Source of the DNA: Deltaproteobacteria bacterium
GTDB taxonomy: Bacteria; JAEEML01
Assembly (NCBI GenBank): GCA_016283195.1
Contig: JAEEML010000184.1
Coordinates: forward strand, 1-8,919
Length of the DNA: 8,919 bases
Direction: 5' to 3'
The notes under the pieces are model-generated. The model ran no database searches. It saw nothing but the letters and a program-made list of their open reading frames with translations, and had not been told where the DNA came from. Position numbers and translations under genes: made by a program. Positions 1 to 6,540 of the stretch are shown piece by piece (position 1 is the first letter of the stretch; each line of letters begins with the position of its first letter).

Positions 1-496
1 TGATTATATTTTGGGCTTTCCCAATAAAGAGGTGCGCATCGGCTTTTTAAAGGGGCTCATGCCTTATTATTCGGCTACCAGCAGAAACAGTAACGAAGTC
101 TTCTTGCAAAAGCTCACCCGCTTTTTTAAAAAAGGCGAAGTGGATGCGGCAATGGAGCTTTTACGCGCCTTTTTTGCTTCTATCCCCTACGATGCCGAAA
201 AGCAGGACGAAAACCATTATAAAACCATATTTTACCTTATCTTTCGCCTGGCTGCCGCCTTTAATGTAAGGACAGAAGAGCGCACTTCCGCCGGGCGCAT
301 AGATGCTCTTATTGAAACTAAGGACACCGTTTATCTCTTTGAATTTAAACTATCTGGCACAGCCGAAGAAGCTTTAAAGCAGATAGATGACAAAGGCTAT
401 GCCATAAAATATGCGGCCGGAGAGAAAAAGGTGGTTAAAATCGGCGTTAATTTTGATAAAGAGAAGCGCACTACCAATCGCTGGGTAATTGGGTGA
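1..496 (+). CDS. AAA-ATPase/PD-(D/E)XK nuclease family protein, 3' end only
   Basis: This is the C-terminal end of a longer gene: the frame is already open at base 2 (Asp-Tyr-Ile-Leu-Gly...), so the start lies left of the window. The last ~90 residues have the PD-(D/E)XK nuclease pattern: a Glu-containing helix, then GRIDALIE, then YLFEFKL, with the conserved Asp and the E-x-K pair, then a helix with the Gln-Ile found in these proteins. Ahead of it is an all-helical stretch with FFASIPYD and NHYKTIFYLIF. These are typical of the family of predicted AAA-ATPases with a C-terminal nuclease-like domain (AAA-ATPase_like plus PF08011), common as many paralogues in gut Bacteroidota, Fibrobacterota and spirochaetes. 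Their substrate and role are not established; a part in mobile-element or defence biology is often suspected. The ATPase part cannot be seen here. Family assignment is fairly sure, function is not. Confidence 0.8.
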   Translation, partial: DYILGFPNKEVRIGFLKGLMPYYSATSRNSNEVFLQKLTRFFKKGEVDAAMELLRAFFASIPYDAEKQDENHYKTIFYLIFRLAAAFNVRTEERTSAGRIDALIETKDTVYLFEFKLSGTAEEALKQIDDKGYAIKYAAGEKKVVKIGVNFDKEKRTTNRWVIG

Positions 497-545
497 AATT
501 TTCCTAAAAAACGCTGGCTGGGTGGCAAAAATCTTAGTGGAAGCT

Positions 546-577
546 CTTAACACTTAGACTTACTTTAAGTGATTAAG
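546..577 (+). terminator. hairpin after the nuclease-family gene, weak terminator candidate
   Basis: Arms CTTAA-CACTTA (546-556) and TAAGTG-a-TTAAG (566-577) pair over 11 base pairs with one bulged A and a 9-base loop. It begins 50 bases after the upstream stop codon. No T-run follows, so intrinsic termination is doubtful; it could equally be an RNA-stabilising or factor-dependent 3' structure. Confidence 0.3.
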
Positions 578-716
578 ATTCGTTCTGCACTCACAATGGC
601 CGGCAGCTTCTCGCCTGGGAATTTTAGACACAGTTTTTAAAAAAACTTGCCATTTTTATTTTTTTAGAGCGAGCGCCTTTTGGGAATGGCAACCTGCATA
701 ATAATTTAGAACTCTC

Positions 717-744
717 TTGTAAATTACTGAAAATAGGGTAATAA
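717..744 (+). promoter_or_regulatory. possible glyQ promoter
   Basis: TTGTAA (717-722) and TAATAA (739-744) are separated by 16 bases and fit a loose sigma-70 pattern. This would give an RNA start near 752 and a leader of about 55 bases before glyQ. AT-rich sequence gives many chance matches, so this is only a candidate. Confidence 0.3.
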
Positions 745-759
745 GACTTTGCGTATTGC

Positions 760-793
760 GCCCGGCGGCCTTTTAGAGGCTTTGCTCACGGGC
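760..793 (+). promoter_or_regulatory. leader hairpin abutting the glyQ ribosome binding site
   Basis: Outer arms GCCCG (760-764) and CGGGC (789-793) enclose an inner stem GCCT (768-771) / AGGC (777-780). The structure ends exactly at the base before AAGGAGG (794-800). It could affect ribosome access or help expose the binding site. No known regulatory RNA family is recognised. Confidence 0.3.
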
Positions 794-805
794 AAGGAGG
801 AAACA

Positions 806-1717
806 GTGGTAAAAGCACTTAAAAATGCTCCGACTTTTCAAGAGGTTATAATGACCTTGCAAAATTATTGGGCCAGTAAAGGTTGTTTGGTGGTTCAGCC
901 GACCGGCCTCGAAGTTGGTGCCGGAACTTTTAACCCCCATACTTTTTTGCGCGCTTTAGGGCCGGAGCCCTGGGGTGTGGCCTATGTGGAGCCTTCCCGC
1001 CGCCCAACAGACGGGCGCTACGGTGATAACCCCAACCGCCTGCAACACTATTACCAGTTTCAGGTTGGTATTAAACCGGCGCCGGAAAATGTGCAGCAAT
1101 TATATTTAGACAGCCTGGCCGCCATTGGCCTGGATCCTAAAAAGCATGATATCCGCTTTGTGGAAGACGATTGGGAATCGCCTACTTTAGGCGCTTGGGG
1201 GATTGGCTGGGAAGTTTGGTGCGACGGCATGGAAATATCGCAATTTACCTACTTCCAGCAATGCGGCGGCATTGATTTGGCCCCCATTACCTGTGAGATG
1301 ACCTATGGCCTCGAGCGTATTACCATGTATTTGCAAGAGGTTGATTCGGTCTTTGATATAAAGTGGAACGACAAAGTTACTTACGGTGATGTGCACCACC
1401 GCGGCGAAGTGGAATTTTCCACTTATAATTTTGAAAAGGCCGATGTCGATATGCACCTAAAGCTCTTTGCTATGTATGAAGAAGAGAGCAAAAAGATGAT
1501 AGCCGCCGGCTTGCCGCTGCCTGCTTATGACTGCTGCCTGCGCTGTAGCCACACTTTTAATATTTTAGATGCGCGCGGGGCTATTTCGGTAACCGAGCGT
1601 CAGGCCTATATCGGCCGGGTGCGGGCTCTTGCCAAGGGCTGTGCCGAAGCTTATCTCAAAGTGCGCGAAGAACTTGGCTATCCGCTGCTCAAAAAAGCCG
1701 CCGCCAAAGAAGAATAA
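806..1717 (+). CDS. glyQ: glycyl-tRNA synthetase alpha subunit
   Basis: GlyQ is the catalytic class II subunit of the alpha2beta2 glycyl-tRNA synthetase; it activates glycine with ATP and transfers it to tRNA-Gly in the cytoplasm, with GlyS binding the tRNA. The protein is nearly colinear with E. coli Gly[11 protein letters not shown] near the N-terminus, LRALGPEPW, the motif 2 region [11 protein letters not shown] at about residues 63-73 followed by [30 protein letters not shown], and the motif 3 region TYGLER at about 166-171. I choose GTG at 806 because AAGGAGG (794-800) sits 5 bases upstream and the product is then 303 residues, the same length as E. coli GlyQ. The frame is open upstream to a TTG at 749, but that would add 19 unrelated residues and has no binding site. 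glyS begins 15 bases after the stop, so the two are an operon. Confidence 0.97.
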   Translation: MVKALKNAPTFQEVIMTLQNYWASKGCLVVQPTGLEVGAGTFNPHTFLRALGPEPWGVAYVEPSRRPTDGRYGDNPNRLQHYYQFQVGIKPAPENVQQLYLDSLAAIGLDPKKHDIRFVEDDWESPTLGAWGIGWEVWCDGMEISQFTYFQQCGGIDLAPITCEMTYGLERITMYLQEVDSVFDIKWNDKVTYGDVHHRGEVEFSTYNFEKADVDMHLKLFAMYEEESKKMIAAGLPLPAYDCCLRCSHTFNILDARGAISVTERQAYIGRVRALAKGCAEAYLKVREELGYPLLKKAAAKEE

Positions 1718-1732
1718 TGAAGGAGTAACAAC

Positions 1733-3982
1733 GTGGAAAGCGAACTCTTTTTTGAAATCGGCACCGAAGAATTGCCGCCTAAATTTATCGCAACAGCTTC
1801 CGAATATTTAAAAAATACTTTTTTGGCCAAGATGGCCGAGCGCGGCCTTGATACAACAAAGTGGCAAGCGCTCGCTCTGGGCACTCCGCGCCGCCTGGCT
1901 TTAGTGGTAAAAGGTATGCCGGAAAAGCAGGAAGACGCTATAGAAGAGCTCATTGGCCCGCCGGCCAAAGTGGCTTTTGCCGCCGACGGCTCGCTCACCA
2001 AAGCGGCGCTTGGTTTTTGCAAGAGCAAAGGAGTTGATCCGGCCGGCGCTTATAAAGCGGTAACTCCCAAAGGTGAGTATTTAGCTCTAAAAATAGAGCG
2101 CAAAGGTGCTTTATTAAAAGACCTTATTGCTCCGGTGCTCCATGAAACCCTGCACACTATGCCAGCGCCCAAGATGATGCGCTGGGGCGATGGCGTGCAT
2201 CAATTTGTGCGCCCGGTGCATCGCCTCCTGGCTATCTTTAATGGCTCTGTCATTCCTCTTGAATTTCAAGGTGTTACCTCTGGCAATATGAGTGCCGGCC
2301 ACCGTCTTATGGCGCCGGAGGCCTTTAAAGTGAGCGATTTTAAAGGCTATATTGAGGCGGCTCTTTCTCATAGCGTTATTCCTTACCGCGAGCGCGCCGA
2401 CCTTAACGGCTTTATGGCGGAAAAAGATTTACCAGCCGGACGCCAAGAGGTGATAATAGCCGGGCTCAATAAGCTGGCCGCCGATTTAAAAGCCGATGTT
2501 TACGGTATGAAGAGCGCCGGGAACGATCCGCTTTTGGTGGAGCACTATTACACCACACTTTTAAATGAAGTGTCGCAAATGACCGAGTTCCCCAAAGTGG
2601 TTTTAGGCAGTTTTAGTGCCGATTTTTTGCGCCTCCCGAAAGAGGTTATTTTGAGCGAGCTCAGAGACAACCAGCGCTGCTTTGCTTTTGTTGATGCCGA
2701 GGGCAAACTTTTGCCCAATTTTGCTGCTGTTGCCGATAACGGCTCGGCCGAAGAAGAGACTATCCGCCGTGGTAATCAAAGAGTTATTAGAGCTCGCCTC
2801 TCCGATGCCGCTTACTTCTTTGATCTTGATCTCAAAACGCCGCTCAAAGATTTAGTGCCAGCCCTTAAAGGCATTATTTTCCAGCGCCAACTGGGCACTG
2901 TTTATGAGCGCAGCGAGCGGGTGGCGGCTCTGGCTATCGCCATTGGCGCCGATATGGATTTTTGCAACCCCCTGGCCGCCGGCGAAGATGTTGCTGCCTT
3001 TGTGCAAGATGCTAAATTAGAAGGAGCTGATAAAAAGCTCAAACTGAAATACCAAGTGGGGCGGGCCGCTCTTTTGGCTAAAGCCGACCTGGTCACCAAA
3101 ATGGTGGGCGAATTCCCCGAATTGCAAGGTATTATGGGGCGCGAATATGCGCAGCACAACGGTGAATCACCAGATGTTTCCCTGGCCATCGCCGACCACT
3201 ATCGGCCGCGTTTTGCCGGTGATCCTCTGCCGGCCGGGCGGGTGGGCGATTTAGTGGCTATAGCTGATAAGCTCGATATTATTTGCGGCATTATCGGCAT
3301 TGGCAAAAAGCCGAGCGGCAGTGCCGACCCCTTTGCTCTGCGCCGCGCCGCCGGCGGTATTCTGCGTATTTTGGTGGAAAAGGAATTGTTCTTAAATATT
3401 AATGATTTAATTAAAAAATCTGTGGCTCTTTTAGCCGGCAAAATCACCCGCCCGGCCGCCGAAGTAGAGGCCGATGTGCTCTCCTTCTTCATCGACCGCT
3501 TTAAAAATGCCAAATTTGTGGAAGGCATAGCCGCCGAGGCGGTAAATGCGGTGATTAAGGCTGATTTTTCGGTGCCTTATGATGCTTATTGCCGCTTAAA
3601 AGCCCTAAGCGATGTTTACGGCGAAGAGAGCTTTGCCCCGGTAGTTACCACCTTCCGCCGCGTTTATAATATCATCCAGGACAATGTGCCGCAGGGCGAA
3701 GTGGATAGCATTCACTTTAAGCATGATTCGGAAAATACTCTCATGCAGGCCACGAGAGCTATGGCCAAACAGGTTGCGGCTCGTTTAACCACTATCAGTG
3801 CGGCAGCTTATAAAGAGGTCTTTGCTGATATGGCCGCCCTCAAAAAAGATGTCGATAACTTCTTTGATAATGTCATGGTCAATGCCGACGACCCAGCCGT
3901 AAAAGATAATCGTCGCCGTCTTTTGCGCGATGTGGCAGCTCTCTTTAATAAAATAGCTGATTTTAGCGAATTGCACGCCTGA
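1733..3982 (+). CDS. glyS: glycyl-tRNA synthetase beta subunit
   Basis: GlyS is the tRNA-binding partner of GlyQ. The start is GTG 1733 with AAGGAG (1720-1725) 7 bases upstream; the first residues ESELFFEIGTEELPPKF are the family's hallmark N-terminus. Further landmarks are ALGTPRRLAL (~48-57), MRWGDGVHQFVRPVH (~149-163), the GKLLPNF segment (~324), GELQ-type MVGEFPELQGIMGREYAQHNGE (~457-478, the HD-like domain), PRFAGD, AIADKLD and DPFALRRAAGGILRI (~532-546), and a C-terminal helical DALR-like anticodon-binding region. At 749 residues it is about 60 longer than E. coli GlyS (689). Two places account for much of this: about 18 residues at ~221-238 ending LPAGRQ, and about 25 residues at ~406-440 before the AKADLVTKMVGEFPELQG block. 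The frame is intact and the key blocks are present, so the gene should be functional. Confidence 0.97.
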   Translation: MESELFFEIGTEELPPKFIATASEYLKNTFLAKMAERGLDTTKWQALALGTPRRLALVVKGMPEKQEDAIEELIGPPAKVAFAADGSLTKAALGFCKSKGVDPAGAYKAVTPKGEYLALKIERKGALLKDLIAPVLHETLHTMPAPKMMRWGDGVHQFVRPVHRLLAIFNGSVIPLEFQGVTSGNMSAGHRLMAPEAFKVSDFKGYIEAALSHSVIPYRERADLNGFMAEKDLPAGRQEVIIAGLNKLAADLKADVYGMKSAGNDPLLVEHYYTTLLNEVSQMTEFPKVVLGSFSADFLRLPKEVILSELRDNQRCFAFVDAEGKLLPNFAAVADNGSAEEETIRRGNQRVIRARLSDAAYFFDLDLKTPLKDLVPALKGIIFQRQLGTVYERSERVAALAIAIGADMDFCNPLAAGEDVAAFVQDAKLEGADKKLKLKYQVGRAALLAKADLVTKMVGEFPELQGIMGREYAQHNGESPDVSLAIADHYRPRFAGDPLPAGRVGDLVAIADKLDIICGIIGIGKKPSGSADPFALRRAAGGILRILVEKELFLNINDLIKKSVALLAGKITRPAAEVEADVLSFFIDRFKNAKFVEGIAAEAVNAVIKADFSVPYDAYCRLKALSDVYGEESFAPVVTTFRRVYNIIQDNVPQGEVDSIHFKHDSENTLMQATRAMAKQVAARLTTISAAAYKEVFADMAALKKDVDNFFDNVMVNADDPAVKDNRRRLLRDVAALFNKIADFSELHA

Positions 3983-4176
3983 GCTGCCATTGCCCTCACC
4001 CTCTCAATCAGTGGTAATTATTGAAAATTTCCCTCTCCATTCTTTTTACAAATAAGGAGGGAGTCAGCTATTTGGATTTATATGCTTTTCATAAATGGTA
4101 ACCAAGCTAGAGTTTGGGAAAAATTTATTTTTTATTAGGTTTTGTGAAGAGAATAGCGAGATTTATTGCCGGAAAA

Positions 4177-4476
4177 TTACTGTAATCTTTTCCACAAATG
4201 GTTATTACTTTGTGAGCATCCTCTCATAGGGGGCGTTTCCCCATTTGTTACGCGTTGTTGGCCGCAATAGCGACAATACCATTGCACGGCACTAACATTA
4301 TGCTGCTGCCCCTCCTCGGCATTTAGCTCATGCACATGGGTATGATTGTGGTGGGGAGCTACCGGTTCAGCTTGTGGTGCTTCACTGGGAGTGAAGGCAT
4401 AAGCAGCGGAAGCAACACCCAGAACTACTGCCAGAGAGATGATTTTGCTCCTTTTGCCCAGTGGTGTCCGGCTCAA
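4177..4476 (-). CDS. small predicted secreted His/Cys-rich protein, start uncertain
   Basis: I do not recognise a named family. The frame contains a good Sec signal peptide (KIISLAVVLGVASAAYA, likely cut after AYA), then an acidic/His-rich linker (HHNHTHVHE), then a short domain with C-x2-C (WYCRYCG), a later Cys, and a final H-L-W-K-R-L. This C-x2-C...C...H-x-W layout resembles short zinc-ribbon-like tails of exported proteins in gut bacteria, so metal binding is a fair inference. The start is unclear. TTG 4476 gives a 99-residue protein with a normal signal peptide (MSRTPLGKRSK as its charged head) but poor ribosome binding. The frame stays open to ATG 4629 and GTG 4647, but that extra 50-57 residues is largely translated from a palindromic repeat (ARRRRADRA). 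An AAAGGAG lies inside the signal sequence with no ordinary start after it, hinting that the original ATG was lost when the repeat arrived. Confidence 0.5.
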   Translation of the reverse strand: MSRTPLGKRSKIISLAVVLGVASAAYAFTPSEAPQAEPVAPHHNHTHVHELNAEEGQQHNVSAVQWYCRYCGQQRVTNGETPPMRGCSQSNNHLWKRLQ

Positions 4477-4570
4477 AATGGCGCGATCCGCCCGCCTGCG
4501 GCGGGCGGCAATTTGCCCCCCAAATTGCGCCATCCCCCCAAGCCTTACTTGCCGACCTAGCGGCAAAGCA
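4475..4570. repeat. palindromic repeat, copy A (three hairpins)
   Basis: Three perfect hairpins lie in a row: CCGCCCGCC/GGCGGGCGG around TGC (4488-4508), GCAATTTG/CAAATTGC around CCCCC (4508-4528), and TTGCCG/CGGCAA around ACCTAG (4549-4566). Aligned by eye, the whole stretch matches copy B near 7590: AAAATRGCGCGATC, the GC-rich palindrome, TGCCC..., TTGCGC, then CTTGCC/CTTGGCC...CTAG. No usable -10 follows in this copy. It resembles REP/BIME-type intergenic elements. Confidence 0.7.
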
Positions 4571-4644
4571 GCCATTTTACCCAATACGTGGAAAACGTGC
4601 CTTTTGCGAGGATTCTTAAGGGAACGCATTCCCTTAATCTTCAC

Positions 4645-4696
4645 CAATTTCTACTATCTTGCTTCTTGGCCAGCTAGGCAGGTTTGTGCTAGAATA
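4645..4696 (+). repeat. repeat copy C, promoter half only
   Basis: This stretch aligns with the right half of copy B (7655-7694): ...ATCTTGCYTCTTGGCC, then GCTAGGC, then TGTGCTARAATA. It lacks the GC-rich palindrome, which may be represented by copy A about 140 bases upstream. It contains the promoter of the antitoxin/PIN operon. Confidence 0.55.
4666..4695 (+). promoter_or_regulatory. promoter of the antitoxin/PIN operon
   Basis: TTGGCC (4666-4671) and TAGAAT (4690-4695) are 18 bases apart, and the -10 is extended by TGC directly before it. The spacer starts with a small dyad GCC-AGCTA-GGC (4669-4679), which could be the binding site of the antitoxin or the toxin-antitoxin complex, as is usual for autoregulated type II systems. 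The ATG lies 25 bases past the -10. The same geometry recurs at 7664-7693. Confidence 0.65.
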
Positions 4697-4720
4697 CAGC
4701 TTGGAATTGGAGGTGCTAAA

Positions 4721-4954
4721 ATGCTGGCAACGGCTAAAGGATACTACAATGGTTCCAAAATAGTGCTGAATACGCCTGTTGATTTTGAGCGTGGGCAGGA
4801 AGTCTTGATTACTTACACCATATTGCATTCCACCAACCAAAAAGCATCACCTAGCGACGAAGTTGAGTGCTTAATTGGAGCAATTCCCGATAGCAGGAAA
4901 ACTTTGGCCGATTACCGGGCGGAACGGTTGGAAAAATATGCGCATATTGATTGA
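4721..4954 (+). CDS. predicted antitoxin of a PIN toxin (AF2212/DUF104-like)
   Basis: A 77-residue protein. GGAGG (4709-4713) lies 7 bases before ATG 4721; the frame is open further upstream, but that part is repeat sequence. The N-terminal half (AKGYYNGSKIVLNTPVDF, then GQEVLITY) fits the short beta-rich 'x-A-x-Y-x-x-G...L-x-x-P-V-D...G-x-E-V-x-I' pattern of AF2212-like antitoxins (PF01954). The C-terminal half (IGAIPDSRKTLADYRAERLEKY) is a charged helix of the kind antitoxins use to wrap their toxin. It overlaps the PIN gene by 17 bases, which implies coupled translation. By family knowledge, the protein should neutralise the PIN ribonuclease and repress the operon's promoter. The pairing is strong; the exact subfamily is moderately sure. 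Confidence 0.8.
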   Translation: MLATAKGYYNGSKIVLNTPVDFERGQEVLITYTILHSTNQKASPSDEVECLIGAIPDSRKTLADYRAERLEKYAHID

Positions 4955-5351
4955 TACTAATGTTTTGCTCGATGTTTTGCTAAACAGGGCCGAATTTGTA
5001 CAGCCGGCAGTAGATGTTTTGAAAATTTCCGAGTTACAGAAATACGTTTCTGCTTCTGCAGTGACAGATATTTATTACATAGCCTATCGTGAATTGCGTG
5101 ATAAAGTAGCTGTGAAAAATCTTATAAAGCGGCTGATTCATGTTGTGAAAGTTGCTGCTGTCTCGGAAGATGAAATTCTTTATGCCTTGGAGGTCGACTG
5201 GAACGATTTTGAAGATTCTGTACAAAACGCAGTAGCAGAATTTAATTCGTTTGATGCAATAATTACGCGGAATAAAAATGATTTTAAGAAATCTTCTGTT
5301 CCGATCTTTTCGCCGCAAGAGTTCTTAGAAACATATACATTTAAAGTATAA
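4938..5351 (+). CDS. PIN-domain toxin, VapC-like (PIN_3 type)
   Basis: A 137-residue single-domain PIN protein, a predicted Mg2+-dependent ribonuclease that would act on cellular RNA when freed from its antitoxin. Visible active-site features are the first acidic strand LIDTNVLLD (Asp6, with Asp12), SASAVTDIYY (~38-47), the acidic cluster DFEDSVQ (~90-96), and FDAIITRNKNDF (Asp106, with the TRN motif), ending with the usual SPQEFLE. I start at ATG 4938, whose MRILIDTNVL is the family's N-terminus. The ATG sits inside the end of the antitoxin gene and has only a weak ribosome binding site of its own, so its output probably depends on antitoxin translation. All expected acidic residues are present, so it looks active. 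Confidence 0.9.
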   Translation: MRILIDTNVLLDVLLNRAEFVQPAVDVLKISELQKYVSASAVTDIYYIAYRELRDKVAVKNLIKRLIHVVKVAAVSEDEILYALEVDWNDFEDSVQNAVAEFNSFDAIITRNKNDFKKSSVPIFSPQEFLETYTFKV

Positions 5352-5382
5352 CTGCCAAGCGGCGCCAGGTTCAAAAACTGTG

Positions 5383-5403
5383 CGAATCTCCGCCTGCGGC
5401 GGC
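5383..5403. repeat. possible remnant of the GC-rich palindrome (copy D)
   Basis: CCGCC-TGC-GGCGG (5390-5402) is the core of the palindromes in copies A and B, with the same TGC centre, preceded by GCGAATCT, which recalls GCGATC in the other copies. Nothing else of the repeat is seen, so relationship is possible but not certain. Confidence 0.4.
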
Positions 5404-5429
5404 CCTTACCATCGAGCCCAGGTGAGTGC

Positions 5430-5451
5430 CGGGGCGAGAGCCCCGTTTTTT
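5430..5451 (+). terminator. strong intrinsic terminator of the antitoxin/PIN operon
   Basis: CGGGGC (5430-5435), loop GAGA, GCCCCG (5440-5445), then six T residues. This is a textbook Rho-independent terminator, 78 bases after the PIN stop codon, and it insulates the toxin-antitoxin cassette from the Bro-N gene downstream. Confidence 0.92.
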
Positions 5452-5470
5452 ATCGCTAAAAATGACCAGC

Positions 5471-5481
5471 TGTGTTAGATT
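5471..5481 (+). promoter_or_regulatory. possible extended -10 for the Bro-N gene
   Basis: TGTGTTAGATT resembles the TGTGCTARAAT element of the two repeat-borne promoters and lies about 65 bases before the Bro-N start. No matching TTGGCC is found 18 bases upstream, so only the -10 half is supported. TATAAG at 5492-5497 is an alternative. Confidence 0.25.
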
Positions 5482-5545
5482 GGCACTTACGGTATAAGAC
5501 GCACAGGAAACCGTTATAAACGATATCAAGATGGGGAAGATGCTG

Positions 5546-6400
5546 ATGAATAAGGTAAAAATTTTTGAAAACAAGAATATCCGCACTGCCTGGAACGAAG
5601 AAGAAGAGGAATGGTATTTTTCCGTAGTGGATGTGTGTTGGGTGCTTGTTGATAGCCCAGATTATACAACAGCCAGAAAATACTGGAATAAACTCAAGCA
5701 ACGTTTAAAAGCTGAGGGTAGTGAGTTGGTGACAAGTTGTCACCAACTGAAACTTCTGGCTTCTGACGGTAAAAACTATTCAACAGATGTTTTAGATACC
5801 AAAGGTATTTTTCGTCTTATCCAGTCCATCCCGTCGCCCAAGGCAGAGCCATTTAAAATATGGCTGGCCCAGGTAGGTGCCGAGCGCCTTGATGAAATAG
5901 CCGACCCGGAAAAGGCCATAAAACGAGCAGCGGATTTTTACCGGGCCAAAGGTTATACCGAGGGCTGGATAAATCAGCGGCTGCAAACGATTGAAATGCG
6001 TAAAGAGCTAACAGATGAATGGAAAGCGCGAGGTATAGACAGCGAAAAGGATTATGCTATTTTAACCAATGAAATGACCAAAGCCTGGAGTGGCCTTAGT
6101 GTAAAAGAATATAAAAATCTAAAGGGCCTAAAAAAAGAGAATTTGCGCGACAATATGACCAACCTGGAGCTGGTTTTGAATATGCTGGCCGAAGTCAGTA
6201 CCACAGCCATCTCCAAAAGCCGCGAGCCACAAAGTTTTAAACAAAATGTAGAAGTGGCCAAAGAGGGCGGGGCTGTGGCCAAAAATACCCGAAGTGATAT
6301 TGAAAAACGCATTGGAAAATCAGTTGTTTCACCTTTGAATGCCAAAGATAAACCAGCTCTTGAAGTGCATGACGTAAGGTCTCTTGAAGAGAAAAAATGA
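5546..6400 (+). CDS. Bro-N domain, DinD-like antirepressor-family protein
   Basis: A 284-residue protein. The N-terminal ~115 residues form a Bro-N domain: VKIFENKNIRTAWNEEEEEW, YFSVVDVCWVL, then DTKGIFRLIQSIPSPKAEPFKIWLA. The C-terminal part (LTNEMTKAWSG, KEYKNLKGLKKENLRDNMT, LELVLNMLAE, GGAVAKNTRSDIEKRIGKSVVS) matches proteins annotated as DNA-damage-inducible protein D in many gut bacteria. Bro-N domains are DNA-binding modules of phage antirepressors; the biochemical role of this chromosomal type is unknown. I use ATG 5546 because MNKVKIFENK is the usual family start and GGGGAAG lies 6 bases upstream; in-frame ATGs at 5531 and 5540 are alternatives. It is flanked by terminators on both sides, so it is a single-gene unit, and no phage genes are adjacent. 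A perfect 25-base palindrome lies inside it (5724-5748). Confidence 0.85.
   Translation: MNKVKIFENKNIRTAWNEEEEEWYFSVVDVCWVLVDSPDYTTARKYWNKLKQRLKAEGSELVTSCHQLKLLASDGKNYSTDVLDTKGIFRLIQSIPSPKAEPFKIWLAQVGAERLDEIADPEKAIKRAADFYRAKGYTEGWINQRLQTIEMRKELTDEWKARGIDSEKDYAILTNEMTKAWSGLSVKEYKNLKGLKKENLRDNMTNLELVLNMLAEVSTTAISKSREPQSFKQNVEVAKEGGAVAKNTRSDIEKRIGKSVVSPLNAKDKPALEVHDVRSLEEKK
5724..5748. repeat. perfect 25-base palindrome inside the Bro-N gene
   Basis: AGTTGGTGACAA (5724-5735), a central G, and TTGTCACCAACT (5737-5748) are exact reverse complements. The stretch encodes ELVTSCHQL, in the segment just after the N-terminal part of the Bro-N domain. It could serve as an internal operator or as an mRNA hairpin. 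Confidence 0.85.
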
Positions 6401-6497
6401 GCTTAAATAGCAGCGTTTGCCATCTCTACATTTTTAAAAATAAAGCAACCTGTTTTGCGGAAATTGATGTGAAATTGCTTGATTAGGAGAAATTGCG

Positions 6498-6530
6498 CAC
6501 CATGCGGCGAAAGCCGTGTGGTGTATTTAT
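6498..6530 (+). terminator. GAAA-loop hairpin between convergent genes, likely terminator
   Basis: CACCATGCGGC (6498-6508) and GCCGTGTGGTG (6513-6523) pair over 11 positions including two G-U pairs in the RNA, with a stable GAAA tetraloop, followed by TATTTATTTA. It lies about 100 bases after the Bro-N stop and 18 bases beyond the stop of the FISUMP gene on the other strand, so it could serve both. The + direction has the better T-rich tail. Confidence 0.7.
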
Positions 6531-6540
6531 TTATGAAAGA

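Larger units (their letters stand above)
497..805. other. 309-base gap with no gene
   Basis: I see no convincing coding frame here. It contains an imperfect hairpin just after the nuclease-family gene (546-577), an AT-rich stretch (632-665), a spaced inverted repeat TTGCCATT (647-654) / AATGGCAA (685-692), a possible glyQ promoter (717-744), and a GC-rich hairpin directly in front of the glyQ ribosome binding site (760-793). No T-box motif is present, so a Firmicutes-style glyQS riboswitch is not supported. Confidence 0.6.

Noticed and set aside
749-805. TTG 749 as the start of glyQ
   Set aside because: It has no ribosome binding site and adds 19 residues unlike GlyQ; GTG 806 has AAGGAGG at ideal distance and gives the family's normal length.
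546-805. T-box or other known riboswitch upstream of glyQS
   Set aside because: No conserved T-box sequence or matching antiterminator/terminator pair is present.
1187-3999. Several open frames opposite or within glyQ and glyS
   Set aside because: They are shadows of the highly conserved GlyQ and GlyS coding frames and have no family resemblance or binding sites of their own.
4082-4138. 18-codon frame preceded by AAGGAGG at 4055-4061
   Set aside because: The GGAGG is about 20 bases before the ATG, the peptide has no recognisable features, and no promoter is visible. A nearer TTG (4072) gives only nine residues.
4171-4193. Hairpin GGAAAA-TTA / TAA-TTTTCC over the stop codon of the secreted-protein gene
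   Set aside because: It has a bulge and no T-run on either strand, so I do not call it a terminator.
5351-5412. tRNA-like 3' end (GGTTCAAAA..., later CCTTACCA)
   Set aside because: No cloverleaf can be formed: the T-arm does not pair and no anticodon arm is found upstream, which is PIN coding sequence.
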